The position numbers and the translations under genes are program-made. Below the pieces are notes generated by a model that was given only the letters and a program-made list of their open reading frames with translations, searched no databases and had not been told where the DNA came from. From Larix kaempferi (taxonomy: Eukaryota; Streptophyta; Pinopsida; Pinales; Pinaceae): a stretch of DNA of 64,000 nucleotides. Positions 45,752 to 56,917 of the stretch are shown piece after piece. The stretch lies in NCBI GenBank assembly GCA_027924585.1, contig BSBM01000361.1, forward strand, positions 66,252,001-66,316,000, in the 5' to 3' direction. Within the stretch, counting starts at the first letter, position 1, and every line of letters starts with the position of its first letter.

Positions 45752-45865
45752 AACACCAGTTTGAGGATTTTCCCTGGAAGGTATAAGAAAAGATTCTGCA
45801 CACAACATCCTCATGGACAATGTTTCATAGTCTGATAGCTCCCATGAACGTCTTAATGTGGTCCT
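45752..45865 (-). pseudogene. E5 gag fragment between two insertions
   Basis: A 114-bp island between the copia element and E4. The minus strand encodes IKTFMGAIRL, a stop, NIVHEDVVCRIFSYTFQGKS and SNW, the middle of a Gag domain. It joins the frame at 56530 upstream and 15977 downstream. Confidence 0.75.
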
Positions 45866-47185
45866 TGTCGTGCCCACTATATGCCAGTTAATTAAAACTT
45901 TAACATGCAGAGTGCTAAACATAAATTATCAACCCAAGGAAGTCTTTTATTTCAAAGCTATCGTGCAAAATATATGCGAGTACAATTTCTACCTGACATT
46001 GTTATCTATTAGTATGCAGTCGAACTATTTGTAAACTAAGTCATAACTTCTTGAAAGTAAATCAAACCTCAAACCTATTCGTAAATCAAACTGTAAATCG
46101 AACACACTTCAACAAGATCTATTCCTATGAAACAAGATCTGATTGCATAAATCTAAAATAAGTCTTGTGTTGTCCAACGATCTATCAAAATGAATTAACA
46201 TGAGAATGCTATGATAAATTTAATGAATAGAAACATGAACTGAATAATAAAGCAACTATGATAAATCTAATGAATGAAAACATGAATTAACAAATAACAG
46301 ATCTACAAAATAAAACACTTACAATCAACACTACCAGCATCTGCTCAGGGAAGAGGGCCCTTCCTCCACTGAGTAGATCTAGATCTCCACAATGAAAGTC
46401 TACAACTCAAGAATTAAGAAACTGCCAGCATGTATTATCATAATGAAAAAATTACAATAGATCTGGATCAAATACTACATCATAACATTGTGTTCTCTCC
46501 TATCTTGCATCTCATATCATCCATCTCCTATCCTGCCTAATCTATCATGCTTAATCTCTATCAATCTATATATCTTTTTTTCTCAATGAGATTGATTACA
46601 TATTTATACATAAAATTATCTCATGGAAATGAAGAACTGAACCCCCAGCTTGTGATCTGCAACAGCTGGAACACGGCCGTAACTGTTAGCAACTTTGGAA
46701 CCGGTCGCAACACCAAATTTGAAAAATACCCTCTCGAAGAACCACCTGCATATCGCAAACCGTAGCTTTTTTTGACGATTTCCTTGCGATTCAAGTAAAT
46801 GAGGATGTTACGCACAAAACCCATGTCTCGGATGTTTGAGATTCATTTCCATCTGCCCGCAAATTAAGACACGAATCAAGGTGTTTTTATGTGGCATGCA
46901 TTTTTGGTTAAGGTTGTATAGCTGGCAATGAACATCCTGTACGTGGCAAATCACTCCATAAACCATCATTAGTAAAATTATGCATAATAATCTTTAATTC
47001 ATCAAAGATAAAATAAAATAATCACTATTAACCACTTAAAAGATCAATGGAAGTAGCATGCTGTTCAACGCGCAGCTACAACAAATGGATGAAAAATGGA
47101 ATGATAAATGAGAAATAATGGTAAGAAAAGGGATGAAATGTATGTCGATAAATGATGGAAAAATGGACAATTCCAGGGCCCAACA
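45866..47185 (-). repeat. E4 3' LTR
   Basis: From TGTCGTGCCCAC to GGGCCCAACA on the + strand; matches 55209-56529 with few differences. Confidence 0.94.
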
Positions 47186-47339
47186 TCTCCCCCAAACTGA
47201 ATTTGTTGCATGTCCTCATGCAACCCAATATCTGTGTAACATCCAACTTGAAAAAAACTCATTCACTTGTTCCTTCATTTTACCATTTGCACAGTTACAG
47301 CTAGAAGAAATAGAGAGTTTAACACAAATTGGCAGAGTC

Positions 47340-47910
47340 ACTTAGCGGAGGATTTAGCAAAAAATTTGGCGGATTCGCAGCTCTTTAGTAAAAATTTTGC
47401 AAAGTCACAGCTTATTTTAGCAGAGAATTTGGCGAAGGTTTTAACGGCGAATTTGGCGGAACAACGCTAAATTTAGCGGTAAATTTGGCGGAGTCAGCTT
47501 ATTTTAGCAAAGAAGTTGGCGAAGGTTTTAGCGGCGAATTTGGCGGAACTGCACTAAATTTAGCGACGTATTTGGCGGACTCACAGCTGCCGGAAAAGAT
47601 GTCGCAGCTGCCGAAAAATATGTCGCAGCCGCCGGAAAATATGTCGCAGCTGCTGGAAAATGGGCAGCTGCCGGAAAACGGTCGCTGAAAAATATGTCGC
47701 AGCCACCGGAAAATATGTCGCAGCTGCCAGAAAAGATGTCGCAGCCGCCGGAAAAGATGTTGCAGCTGCCAAAAAACGGGCAGCTGCCAGAAAGCGATCG
47801 CCGGAAAAGATGTCGCAGCCGCCGGAAAAGATGTCGCAGCTGCTGGAAAGCAGTCGCCGGAAAATATGTTGCAGCTGCCGGAAAAGATGTCGCAGCTGCC
47901 GGAAAACGGG
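47340..47910. repeat. GC-rich 21-bp minisatellite and related GGCG array in E4
   Basis: The first half (47340-47580) repeats AATTTGGCGGA- and TTTAGC-type text. The second half (47580-47910) repeats ATGTCGCAGCTGCCGGAAAA in 21-bp units with variants, rich in the palindrome GCAGCTGC. Because 21 is a multiple of 3, every frame stays partly open (MSQLPEN-type heptads), but nothing suggests a real protein. Confidence 0.8.
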
Positions 47911-47983
47911 AAACGACAATATTTTACGGCATTTTAGCCTTTTTTAACAGGAAACTTCTAAAGCCATTTTCTCCCAAACGACG

Positions 47984-48560
47984 AACTGGGTTGGGCTGAA
48001 ATTTTGCAGGCAAGTAGCTACCACTCTAATGCATCTCCACGCCAAAAATTAGACAAACCCACATCACGGATTTTGAGAAAAATGCGAATTGGCTGTAGGT
48101 GATTATGGCCATTTTCTCGAAAACCGCGCACTGGATTGAGCTGAAACTTGCCACGGTTGTTTATCATGCTGTTATGCATTCCCTGTCCAAATTTCATGAG
48201 AATCTAACTTACCAATTGAAAGATATGCCCAAATCAAATTCTGCACTTTTGAACATGAATAAAAATGTATTGCAGCTGAACTTCCAGAGCCAATATTTCA
48301 AAAACTACAAACTGGGTTGGGCTGAAATTTGTCAAGCAGGTAAATACCATTATAGTGCATCTCCTCACCAAAAATTAGATGAACCCACATCACGGATTTC
48401 TAAAAAATGCGAATTGGCCGTAGGTGATGATGGTCATTTTCTCGAAAACCGTGCACTGGATTGAGCTGAAACTTACCACGTTTGTTCATCATGTTGTTAT
48501 GCATTCCCTATCCAAATTTCATGAGGATCCAATTCGTGGTTTGTGAGATATCCTCAATTC
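47984..48560. repeat. 326-bp tandem duplication in E4
   Basis: AACTGGGTTGGGCTGAAATT occurs at 47984 and again at 48310. Collinear blocks follow in both, for example AACCCACATCACGGATTT and GGATTGAGCTGAAACTT. Confidence 0.75.
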
Positions 48561-50688
48561 AAATTCAGCATTTTATGTGCATGAGAAATATAAATGTGAA
48601 TGGAAAACCAGCAAGCATAGTGGCTTTTCCCCCAAACTGAATAATTTGTCATGTCCTCATGCAAAAGAAGAGTTGTCATCTTAGTTGGAAACAACCATCT
48701 CCCCCAAACTGAGGACACATCATGTACTCATGCTTAAAAACTCTTCACGGCAGAAAACAAGTTTTGATTTGCACATCAGTCCTCCATACTGTTATAAAAA
48801 TTATTACTGATAAAAATGACCATTTTTCAAGTGTTGTGTATGGTAGGACCGTTTCAAAGTTGTTCAAGAGATCCTCTTAATCATTTCCATGCTCATAAAA
48901 ATAGCAATGACAACATATAGCACCAAAAGAACCAATTGCAGCAAGCATAAAGCCCATATCCAACTAAGAATGAGAATCTCAAAGCACCAAGCCATTTCAA
49001 AATAGTTGGTAGCCACCATATTCAACAAATCCATGTATCAATTAACAAAACCTATGAATGTATGTATCTCACTTCATACATTCATGTAGCTTCCAATAAT
49101 CTAATTTTGAAAACAGAGCATGGATCTGGAAATGACTATGTATTGCTGCTCCAAAAACTCAGATTACTGAAATATGTATTCTGCTATTACCTTCATTTTT
49201 GCCTTGGATATACCTTCACCTTCTGAGATGCAGCAATGAAATGAGCTAGAAATAGATGGCTGGTCATGAAACCTTGGGCTGAGCATGGCTTAACACTGAC
49301 AATTTATGCTTTTGTTATGTGGATAGAAACCCTGTAATCATGAAATCTCATGTCCCCAAAAAAACTTAGTTTGCCGCCATGGAAATATAAGCATGTTTTC
49401 CCAAATCTGTCTTTCATTATTATGGGAATATTTTCATAGTGACAGCAACATCTCTCTTCCATTATGAACTACAACATCAAATATGCAAGGACCATGATAA
49501 CAATTGTAAGCCAATGTGGGCATTACTGAATAATGAAACTCATACCTCTAAATGTATTCTCGGTTATATGGTAGCATAAAATTCTACCACTGTAAGTTCT
49601 CGAGAAGCAACAGCAATGCCTTGTGTTCCTACAGCTGGTTCTTGTGTGACAACAGTAGATCATTTTTCATGGTTTTCTAAGCTTCTTGAGATAATTAATG
49701 AATTCAAAAAACTTCCCGATCATTTTTGCTTGTACTTCAAGAGAACATCTTCAATGAGAAAACAATCTGCAAACCTTGATTCTGGTCATAAACTTGCTGC
49801 AAATTATTACAGGACTACCTTTTAAAATGAATGCAAAGCATGCCCTCATGCATCATTTCCTCAATTTGCAGCCATAGAGGATTTGTAGTTCCCACATGCA
49901 TAAAAAAAGAAATCCAAAAGCTGGAAAGAACAACCTTCAAGCAACTGATTTATTTCTTCTCATTGTTGGTTTTTATGTGGCAGTAGCAATGATTCTTTTC
50001 TTACTGCTGGTTCTTGCGTGGCAGCAGCAAGACTTTGTTTTTTCTTACTATTGGTTCTTGTGTGGCAGCCGCAAAACTTCCTATTGTTGGTTCTTGTGTG
50101 ACAACAATAAGGTATCCCTTTTTTTTGTATGCTTGGTCAGTTGGGTTGGTGAGATGTTGGGTTGGAATTTGAAGTGGATGTGCATGGATAACTGAGTGGG
50201 AAATGATGGGAATGGATGGACATAAAAGGCTATTTAGAAAATGTAAATGGCTAATGCTTAGTGGTTCTTCATGACATTTCCCCAAATCTTTAATAAATCA
50301 AAAACTCATGCTATTTTACCTCAAGTTTTACCTCCATAGAAGCCTTGGTTGACATGAATGGAATGGTGTATGCTGGAGCTATGTAGGCTGATCAGATGCT
50401 GAGACATATGTATATGAGAGCTGGAACTGGATGAGACTGAATTTGATCCATGATGTTGTGCTGGTTGTATGTAAAACTAATTGCTGAGACAATTGATGAG
50501 CAGAAATTCTACCATAGAAGCAGAAAGTCCTTTCTCTTATTCTGAAAATCAACTGTTGAACTGAAAATGGAAAGGAATTGCAAAACTACTGAACAAATGA
50601 TGCTGCAAATCATTGTTGAAACCATTAGATCACATAATCTTTAGCTGCTACAAACCTGAGGTACAATTCTTACCATGCGAATGAATGT

Positions 50689-51030
50689 GCTGAAGTTGAG
50701 CATGGAAAGAAATCATTGGATTACCGGCCATTAATGTATGTCGTTAACCAATGTGAAGAAACTCACCTTTGATGACAATGAGATCTAAAGTACCTTAGTG
50801 CATCTTGACAGGTACGAATGGATGTGCTGGAGTCGAGTCACCTGCAAGATTTGTCAATCAAGAGGCATTGATGAATCCCCATGATTAACAACAAGGAAAT
50901 CTGCCATTGATTCATGCAGATACCAGGGCACTATAAAAACTCTAATCTTGATACCAGATGATGTGTCAGAGTCGATGGGACAAGACCATTGGAAGGTGGA
51001 CCTTAATGCATTCCACATCATCCAATACGA
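50689..51030. repeat. About 137-bp degenerate tandem repeats shared with E3
   Basis: Units begin at 50689, 50826 and 50965 after a CGAATGGATGT-type block. The first contains GATTACCGGCCATTAATGTA, aligning with E3 at 28678. Confidence 0.7.
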
Positions 51031-51654
51031 GTACAAAATAAATGATTGTGAAGAATCATAGTGAAAAATACGACCAACATGAAACTCAGAAGCGAAAAGT
51101 ATATGTGAAGTCATGATGTAGTAGTGATGGGAAATAAAATGGTTATGGTGACTACATAAGCAGTGGAAAATGGGACTTCTACATGAATGGATTTTTTGGG
51201 TTTTGAAATGAGGAGGGTGAATGAATCTACCATAGGGAAATTGGCTTCTTGAGGGGTTTCTTTCAGCAACAAGTGGGATGACAGGTGTCTAAAAATGATT
51301 CTTGGCATGTAGCAATGGGACTTGACTTCGGAAACATTGGACTCTGTATGGTTTGCACATCAATCTCTCCATTTTTTTTTATGTGCTCAATCCATTTGCA
51401 AATCGATAAAAAGTCTTCAAGAGTCACTCGTGCATGCATTGACCTTCTTCTTCCAAGGACCTGCAAAACCTAGCATTTGCCTGCAATAAAAAATGAGATG
51501 ATGGAAGAAGAGAGATTATTGGTCTCTCTTCACCCAACATTTATGAAAAAAACAACAAGCAATTACTTATAAAACAAATCCAAAGAAAAATGAACAAAGC
51601 AAAATCCATTTTATACCTGCAGGAGAGCAATGTCCATCTAGACTCACCAACGGT

Positions 51655-52440
51655 ATTCTGATCATAGCTTCTTCGTTCCTTGTCCAAATTGAGTGATTCC
51701 AAAGCCAAATGAAATTAAATTCATAGGTCTATTTCCATTAGAAACATGTTTTTAAAATTCTATGCAATGATCTTCCAAATCACTCATTAACAGCCTGCAT
51801 GACAAGGTGTCTTTTCGAATTCTGGACTAGACCAACAGTCACGGTTTTAGGCTTAACTTTTTCGTTTGATAACGGATTGATGTGATTCCAACTGGAGATG
51901 AAAGTAGATTCATATAGGTATCTCCATTAGAAATAGGTTTTGAATCCAAAAAGAATTGATGGGTCAAATAAGCCAATGAACAGTCTAGAAAATAGAGTTT
52001 TAGGAATGCATATTTGTGATAGGAAGTCAGTATTTTGGTCATAAAATTTACATACAATATCGGAATAGAGTGATTCAAATTGAATTGTAAACTAGATTCA
52101 TAGGGGAATATACCAATGAAACAGGTTTTCAAAATATATCCAATAAGGCATCCAAAAATTGACTGTCCCAGCTCTGTTCCTAAGCTGCCAGCTTGACATC
52201 CTGTTAGTATTTTGGCCATAAAATTTTCGTTTGACACCCAATTGTAAAAATTAAAATTGTTTTGGAAACTAGATTCAAAGGGCTACTTGGGATGTAAACA
52301 TGTTTTAAAAATAAGTTCATTTGGTCTCCCAAAAATGGATTGTCCCGACTGTGTTTCAGTAAAAATTTTAAGCCAAAAATGTCACCAAAAATTTTATAAA
52401 TGAAATTTGACCCCAAAAAGTGATTGGAATAGATGTGAAT
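51655..52440. repeat. Degenerate 175-190-bp tandem repeat in E4
   Basis: Four to five units with shared blocks such as GGCCATAAAATTTTCGTTTG, GAGTGATTC, AACTAGATTCATAGG and GAAACAGGTTTT begin near 51660, 51848, 52037, 52213 and 52370. Noncoding. Confidence 0.65.
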
Positions 52441-53167
52441 GTTTTTAATAATCTAAATTTAAATATAATACACATCCATACCAAAAATTTCAAGCATTGA
52501 GCACCTAGATTGATTTATATAGTTTGTTGCAGCCGCAGCTGCAACTCTTAAAAAAATGACATAATGTTGAAATGAAGCATGTGCATTTTTATGGAAAATA
52601 AAAACTAAAGACATATCATGATGTGCAACACCCACGTATCTCAAACTCATTAATTTTTACCTGTAGCACAGTCACAGCTGGGTGTTGCATCTCCCTGTCA
52701 CAACCAATGTTGCAGCTCACTGTTGTAGCTGAGAGTAATCACAGCTGAGAGTAATCATTCACAGCTGGGTGTTGTAGCTAACAAATTCATGTCAAATTTC
52801 AAGCTTGAAGGGTTCCATAATCATGGGCTCATTTTTCTGTGGATTCTTCATTCACTTTCCCTAATTACTGTAATTTTGTTTTCATGATATTTTTATTTTT
52901 ATTTGTAACAAATAGAAACAAATTGAAATTGGGAAATTGATGACAAAAAGGACTTGAGCATTTTTGTCCAAATAGTCAACAATTCCAAAGCATTCATGAA
53001 AACATCTCATACCCATTCCTCATATTTCTACTTTCTGATCTTCCAGATCGCAACAAGGCGCAGGAAGAGAGCATACTTATTCAAAAATAAAAACTTAAAA
53101 AAACAAAAGCATGGTTTTATTATGTTATTCTACCCTACCCTATTCTACTTGGGAAAAAAAAAATTGT

Positions 53168-54910
53168 TCAAGTGTATGCATATTTCCAATGGAGCCATTT
53201 TCCAAAAAGTGACTCAAGTATGCTCATACTCCCAATAGAAAAATATAACTTTATGAATTCTAGGATATGAGAGATCAACTTCCCTTCAAATGATGGTGCC
53301 AAGAATTGGTGAAGTATGAAATGATGCTGCAGACCGATTACAGATTGAAACCAAGCTTCAATATAGTCTTTGTTCCCTTGATTGCTCATGGATGTTACAC
53401 CATGAAGATCCTTATTAAACTGATCTTCCTCAATGCATAAGATTTCCGGATCTAATGATGTGAATGATGCTTTTGGTTCCAATGGCTATTCTCCATCAAA
53501 TATTACGTGTGTATTGTTGATCTTGTCTGCTTGCTTATGAGGACTATAAGAAACTCCATCTGCAAAACTTGGATCTAAAACATGTTCAGGCCTCGTATGG
53601 ATTTGTTGCAACAACGCACAGCCTTTTTGCAGCGGTGTAGATGAGGTAGAATAAGAGGGAAGTGTAGGAACATTTTGCAGTTCAGCACTGTAAGCATACT
53701 GTACTGCTTTATTATGGTTAGGGTGGAGGGTGGATTGGACAGAAAATTGTGTTGGATACCAAGGAGTTTGATGAGAATATAGATGTGGCTGATGTAGATG
53801 ATTGAGTTGTGAGGTTGATATTGAAGGACCAACTTGTGTTGCAGCATGAGGGAGAGTGGCCATATGATCATAAAATAGGCCATTCCAACCTTGTGGGTAA
53901 GGTAGGTAAGAGTTAAATTGAGGCTGCAACAGCTGCCATGGTGGAAGAGTATTCAATGACTGAGTATGAAAGTAAGGAAATGGAGGGATAGAATTTTGAA
54001 CCATAGATGTAGGCCATGGTTGACATGACTGTTGCAACGAATTGGCTGCAACTCCCAGATCTCTTTGATATGTTTCTTTCATCCTTGGTAAGGAGGGGCA
54101 ATGATCTGTGGAATGATTCAAGTCACATATACCACAAATTTCAAGACTATCCAAAGGGAAATCCCTTGCTTCTCTTATTTCCTCCTGCTTTTCCTTATCC
54201 TGCAAAACACCCAATTGTAAATCAGCTTTAGAAATGTCAAATAAATTGCCGATTTCAGTTCGTAAAACTCTTGTTTTTGCAGCAAATTTCAAAAATAGAG
54301 ATAAAAGTTCCTTAGAATTCTTACCAGTCTTGAAGTTTCCTCTTGAATACCTTCTACATAACTCACAAATATCATCATATGCTAACTGAAATACATTACC
54401 TGTTCCGATCAGATTCAATATTTCTAAACATTCAGCTTGGATTCCCTTGAGTAGAAGTGTTTTTAAGATTTTCTTCCCCAGTTTCCTCTGTTTGGATCTT
54501 TGGAGGTTATATTGAAATCGTTCTATGTATTCCTCCAGACTCTCTTCTTCTCCTTGTGTCATTTCGAAGATGTCTTCATTGACCCTGCAATAATCTTGGT
54601 ACCTTTTCAAGAACACATGTTTCATGTCTTCCCAAGTTTGTATACAATTCCCACCGAGGCTCATGAACCATCGGAGGGTTGTTCCTTTTAGAGTAAGGGG
54701 AAATACATTAAACTTTTGATAATTAGCACAATAACCATATCCTCTACAAAGTACTTCAAATTGAAATAAAAATACATCAGGGTCTTCGTTTTCCAAACCG
54801 TGAAAATTTGGTAGAACATGTGGGGGAATTCTTTTCGTTGGTGCCACTCCTCTCGAATTTCTGATGGGAAATTCGAAGGTAACAACTTCTCCATCTTTTT
54901 CACCTGCCAT
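53168..54910 (-). CDS. E4 gag
   Basis: ATG 54910 (MAGEKDGEVV), open for 474 codons to a TAG at 53486. It then continues in the same frame for 105 codons to 53168, so the TAG may be a CAG mutation. Gag domain: LPNFHGLENEDPDVFLFQF, FNVFPLTLKGTTLRWFMSLG and TWEDMKHVFLKRYQDYCRVN. Zinc-knuckle-like CGICDLNHSTDHC near residue 260. A Gln/Pro/Tyr/His-rich tail follows. The terminal block WFQSVIGLQHHFILHQFLAP is not a protease. It is the longest intact reading frame in the window with a known domain, probably supplied in trans with pol functions. Confidence 0.85.
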
Positions 54911-55187
54911 CTCTTCATTGGATTCTTTGGGTGCTGTCTTGAGGCTCCTCCTTCGAATGTTCTTGTCAACTTGTTAGTAGAATGGGTGGTGCTTACAACA
55001 CCACTAAGGGGAATGATAAGATTTATGAATCAAAGATTGAAAATGAAATAAGACTAAATGTAAAGACAGAAAATTAACACTCAAAATAAATTCAATAAAC
55101 TGAAATGTAATCATGCAACCTACATGCCCTATTTTAATAATGCATCTGCAAAACAATGTCATATGTACTATTGCACAATTGATAACT
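54911..55187 (-). other. E4 short leader
   Basis: About 280 bp between primer site and gag; no gene. Confidence 0.6.
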
Positions 55188-55205
55188 TCCCCGAAAACAG
55201 CGCCA
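55188..55205 (-). promoter_or_regulatory. E4 primer binding site
   Basis: The minus strand reads TGGCGCTGTTTTCGGGGA three bases from the 5' LTR, resembling the tRNA-Asp-type sites of Athila/Tat elements with mismatches. Confidence 0.75.
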
Positions 55206-55208
55206 AAA

Positions 55209-56529
55209 TGTCATGCCCACTATATGCCAGTTAATTAAAACTTTAACATGCAGAGTGCTAAACATAAATTATCAACCCAAGGAAGTCTTTTATTTCAAAG
55301 CTATCATGCAAAATATATGCGAGTACAATTTCTACCTGACATTGTTATCTATTAGTATGCAGTCGAACTATTTGTAAACTAAGTCATAACTTCTTGAAAG
55401 TAAATCAAACCTCAAACCTATTCATAAATCAAACTGTAAATCGAACACACTTCAACAAGATCTATTCCTATGAAACAAGATCTGATTGCATAAATCTAAA
55501 ATAAGTCTTGTGTTGTCCAACGATCTATCAAAATGAATTAACATGAGAATGCTATGATAAATCTAATGAATAGAAACATGAACTGAATAATAAAGCAACT
55601 ATGATAAATCTAATGAATGAAAACATGAATTAACAAATAACAGATCTACAAAATAAAACACTTACAATCAACACTACCAGCATCTGCTCAGGGAAGAGGG
55701 CCCTTCCTCCACTGAGCAGATCTGGATCTCCACAATGAAAGTCTACAACTCCAGAATTAAGAAACTGCCAGCATGTAATATCATAATGAAAAAATTACAA
55801 CAGATCTGGATAAAATCCTACATCATAACATTGTGTTCTCTCCTATCTTGCATCTCCTATCATCCATCTCCTATCCTGCCTAATCTATCATGCTTAATCT
55901 CTATCAATCTATATATATTTTTTTCTTAATGAGATTGATTACATATTTATACATAAAATTATCTCATGGAAATGAAGAACTGAACCCCCAGCTTGTGATC
56001 TGCAACAGCTGGAACACGGCCGTAACTGTTGGCAACTTTGGAACCGGCCGCAACACCAAATCTGGAAAATACCCTCTCGAAGAACCACCTGTATATCGCA
56101 AACCGTAGCTTTTTTTGACGATTTCCACGCGAGTCAAGTAAATGAGGATGTTACGCACAAAACCCATGTCTCGTAGTTTTGAGATTCATTTCCATATTCC
56201 CGCAAATAAAGACACGAATCAAGGTGTTCTTATGTGGCATGCGTTTTTGGTTAAGGCTGTAACAGCTGGCAATGAACATCCTGTACGTGGCAAATCACTC
56301 CATAAACCATCATTAGTAAAATTATGCATAATAATCTTTAATTCATCAAAGATAAAAGAAAATAATCACTATTAACCACTTAAAAGATCAATGGAAGTAG
56401 CATGCTGTTCAACGCGCAGCTACAACAAATGGAAGAAAAATGGAATGATAAATGAGAAATAATGGTAAGAAAAGGGATGAAATGTATGTTGATAAATGAT
56501 GGAAAAATGGACAATTCCAGGGCCCAACA
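55209..56529 (-). repeat. E4 5' LTR
   Basis: 1321 bp from TGTCATGCCCAC to GGGCCCAACA on the + strand, partner of 45866-47185. Confidence 0.94.
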
Positions 56530-56917
56530 GTGCTCAGGCTACTGATTGTCATCGGGATCATATTTAGGAATCCATTTCTCTAGATTCTTAGGTAAGGTAT
56601 GTTGTTTCCTGGGTATAACTACAACATCTTGATCTAACCAAGGCCTACTTCGATTATCATTTTTTTCATCCCCCATATCGTTGACCTCCTCAGAATGGTC
56701 AGAAGGTTCCTCTTCGGAGGACTCAAGAGGAGAATCGGGTGGTGAGGGTGGCTTTCCTAGCCCACTTGATCGAAAAATCAACTAAGGGTGAAGAGGTGAT
56801 AGTGTTTCTCCAAGAGGGGAATCGGGTTGATCTAAATTCTCTCCTGATTCAAAAGTAGGATTAGGCTCAATTTTTTCTGTTAGGGTATTGTGTAATCGAG
56901 GATTCAAGTTACGCAAC
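56530..56917 (-). pseudogene. E5 gag, middle piece
   Basis: The minus strand reads LIFRSSGLGKPPSPPDSPLE, SSEEEPSDHSEEVNDMGDEK and LPKNLEKWIPKYDPDDNQ, an acidic Ser/Pro-rich linker leading into the Gag domain. It joins 45865 across E4 and 63328 across E6. Confidence 0.78.

Larger units (their letters stand above)
47186..53167 (-). other. E4 noncoding interior rich in repeats
   Basis: The polypurine tract CAGTTTGGGGGAGA abuts the 3' LTR (minus strand, 47186-47199). Similar CCCCCAAACTGA blocks followed by ATGTCCTCATGC-type text recur at 48629 and 48701. The rest holds the arrays listed separately, plus a short array of TGGTTCTTGTGTGGCAGC-type units at 49960-50110. No coding gene recognised. Confidence 0.75.
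45866..56529 (-). mobile_element. E4: gag-only non-autonomous LTR element
   Basis: LTRs at 45866-47185 and 55209-56529 (1320 and 1321 bp, almost the same sequence) flank an interior with a TGGCG-type primer site, one gag gene and about 6 kb of noncoding repeats. No protease, RT or integrase is present. Target duplication GTCCT/GTGCT, one mismatch. The near-identical LTRs suggest a young insertion. It would need enzymes from a partner element. Confidence 0.9.

Noticed and set aside
47581-47999. Overlapping open frames on both strands
   Set aside because: Created by the 21-bp repeat, which keeps frames open on both strands.
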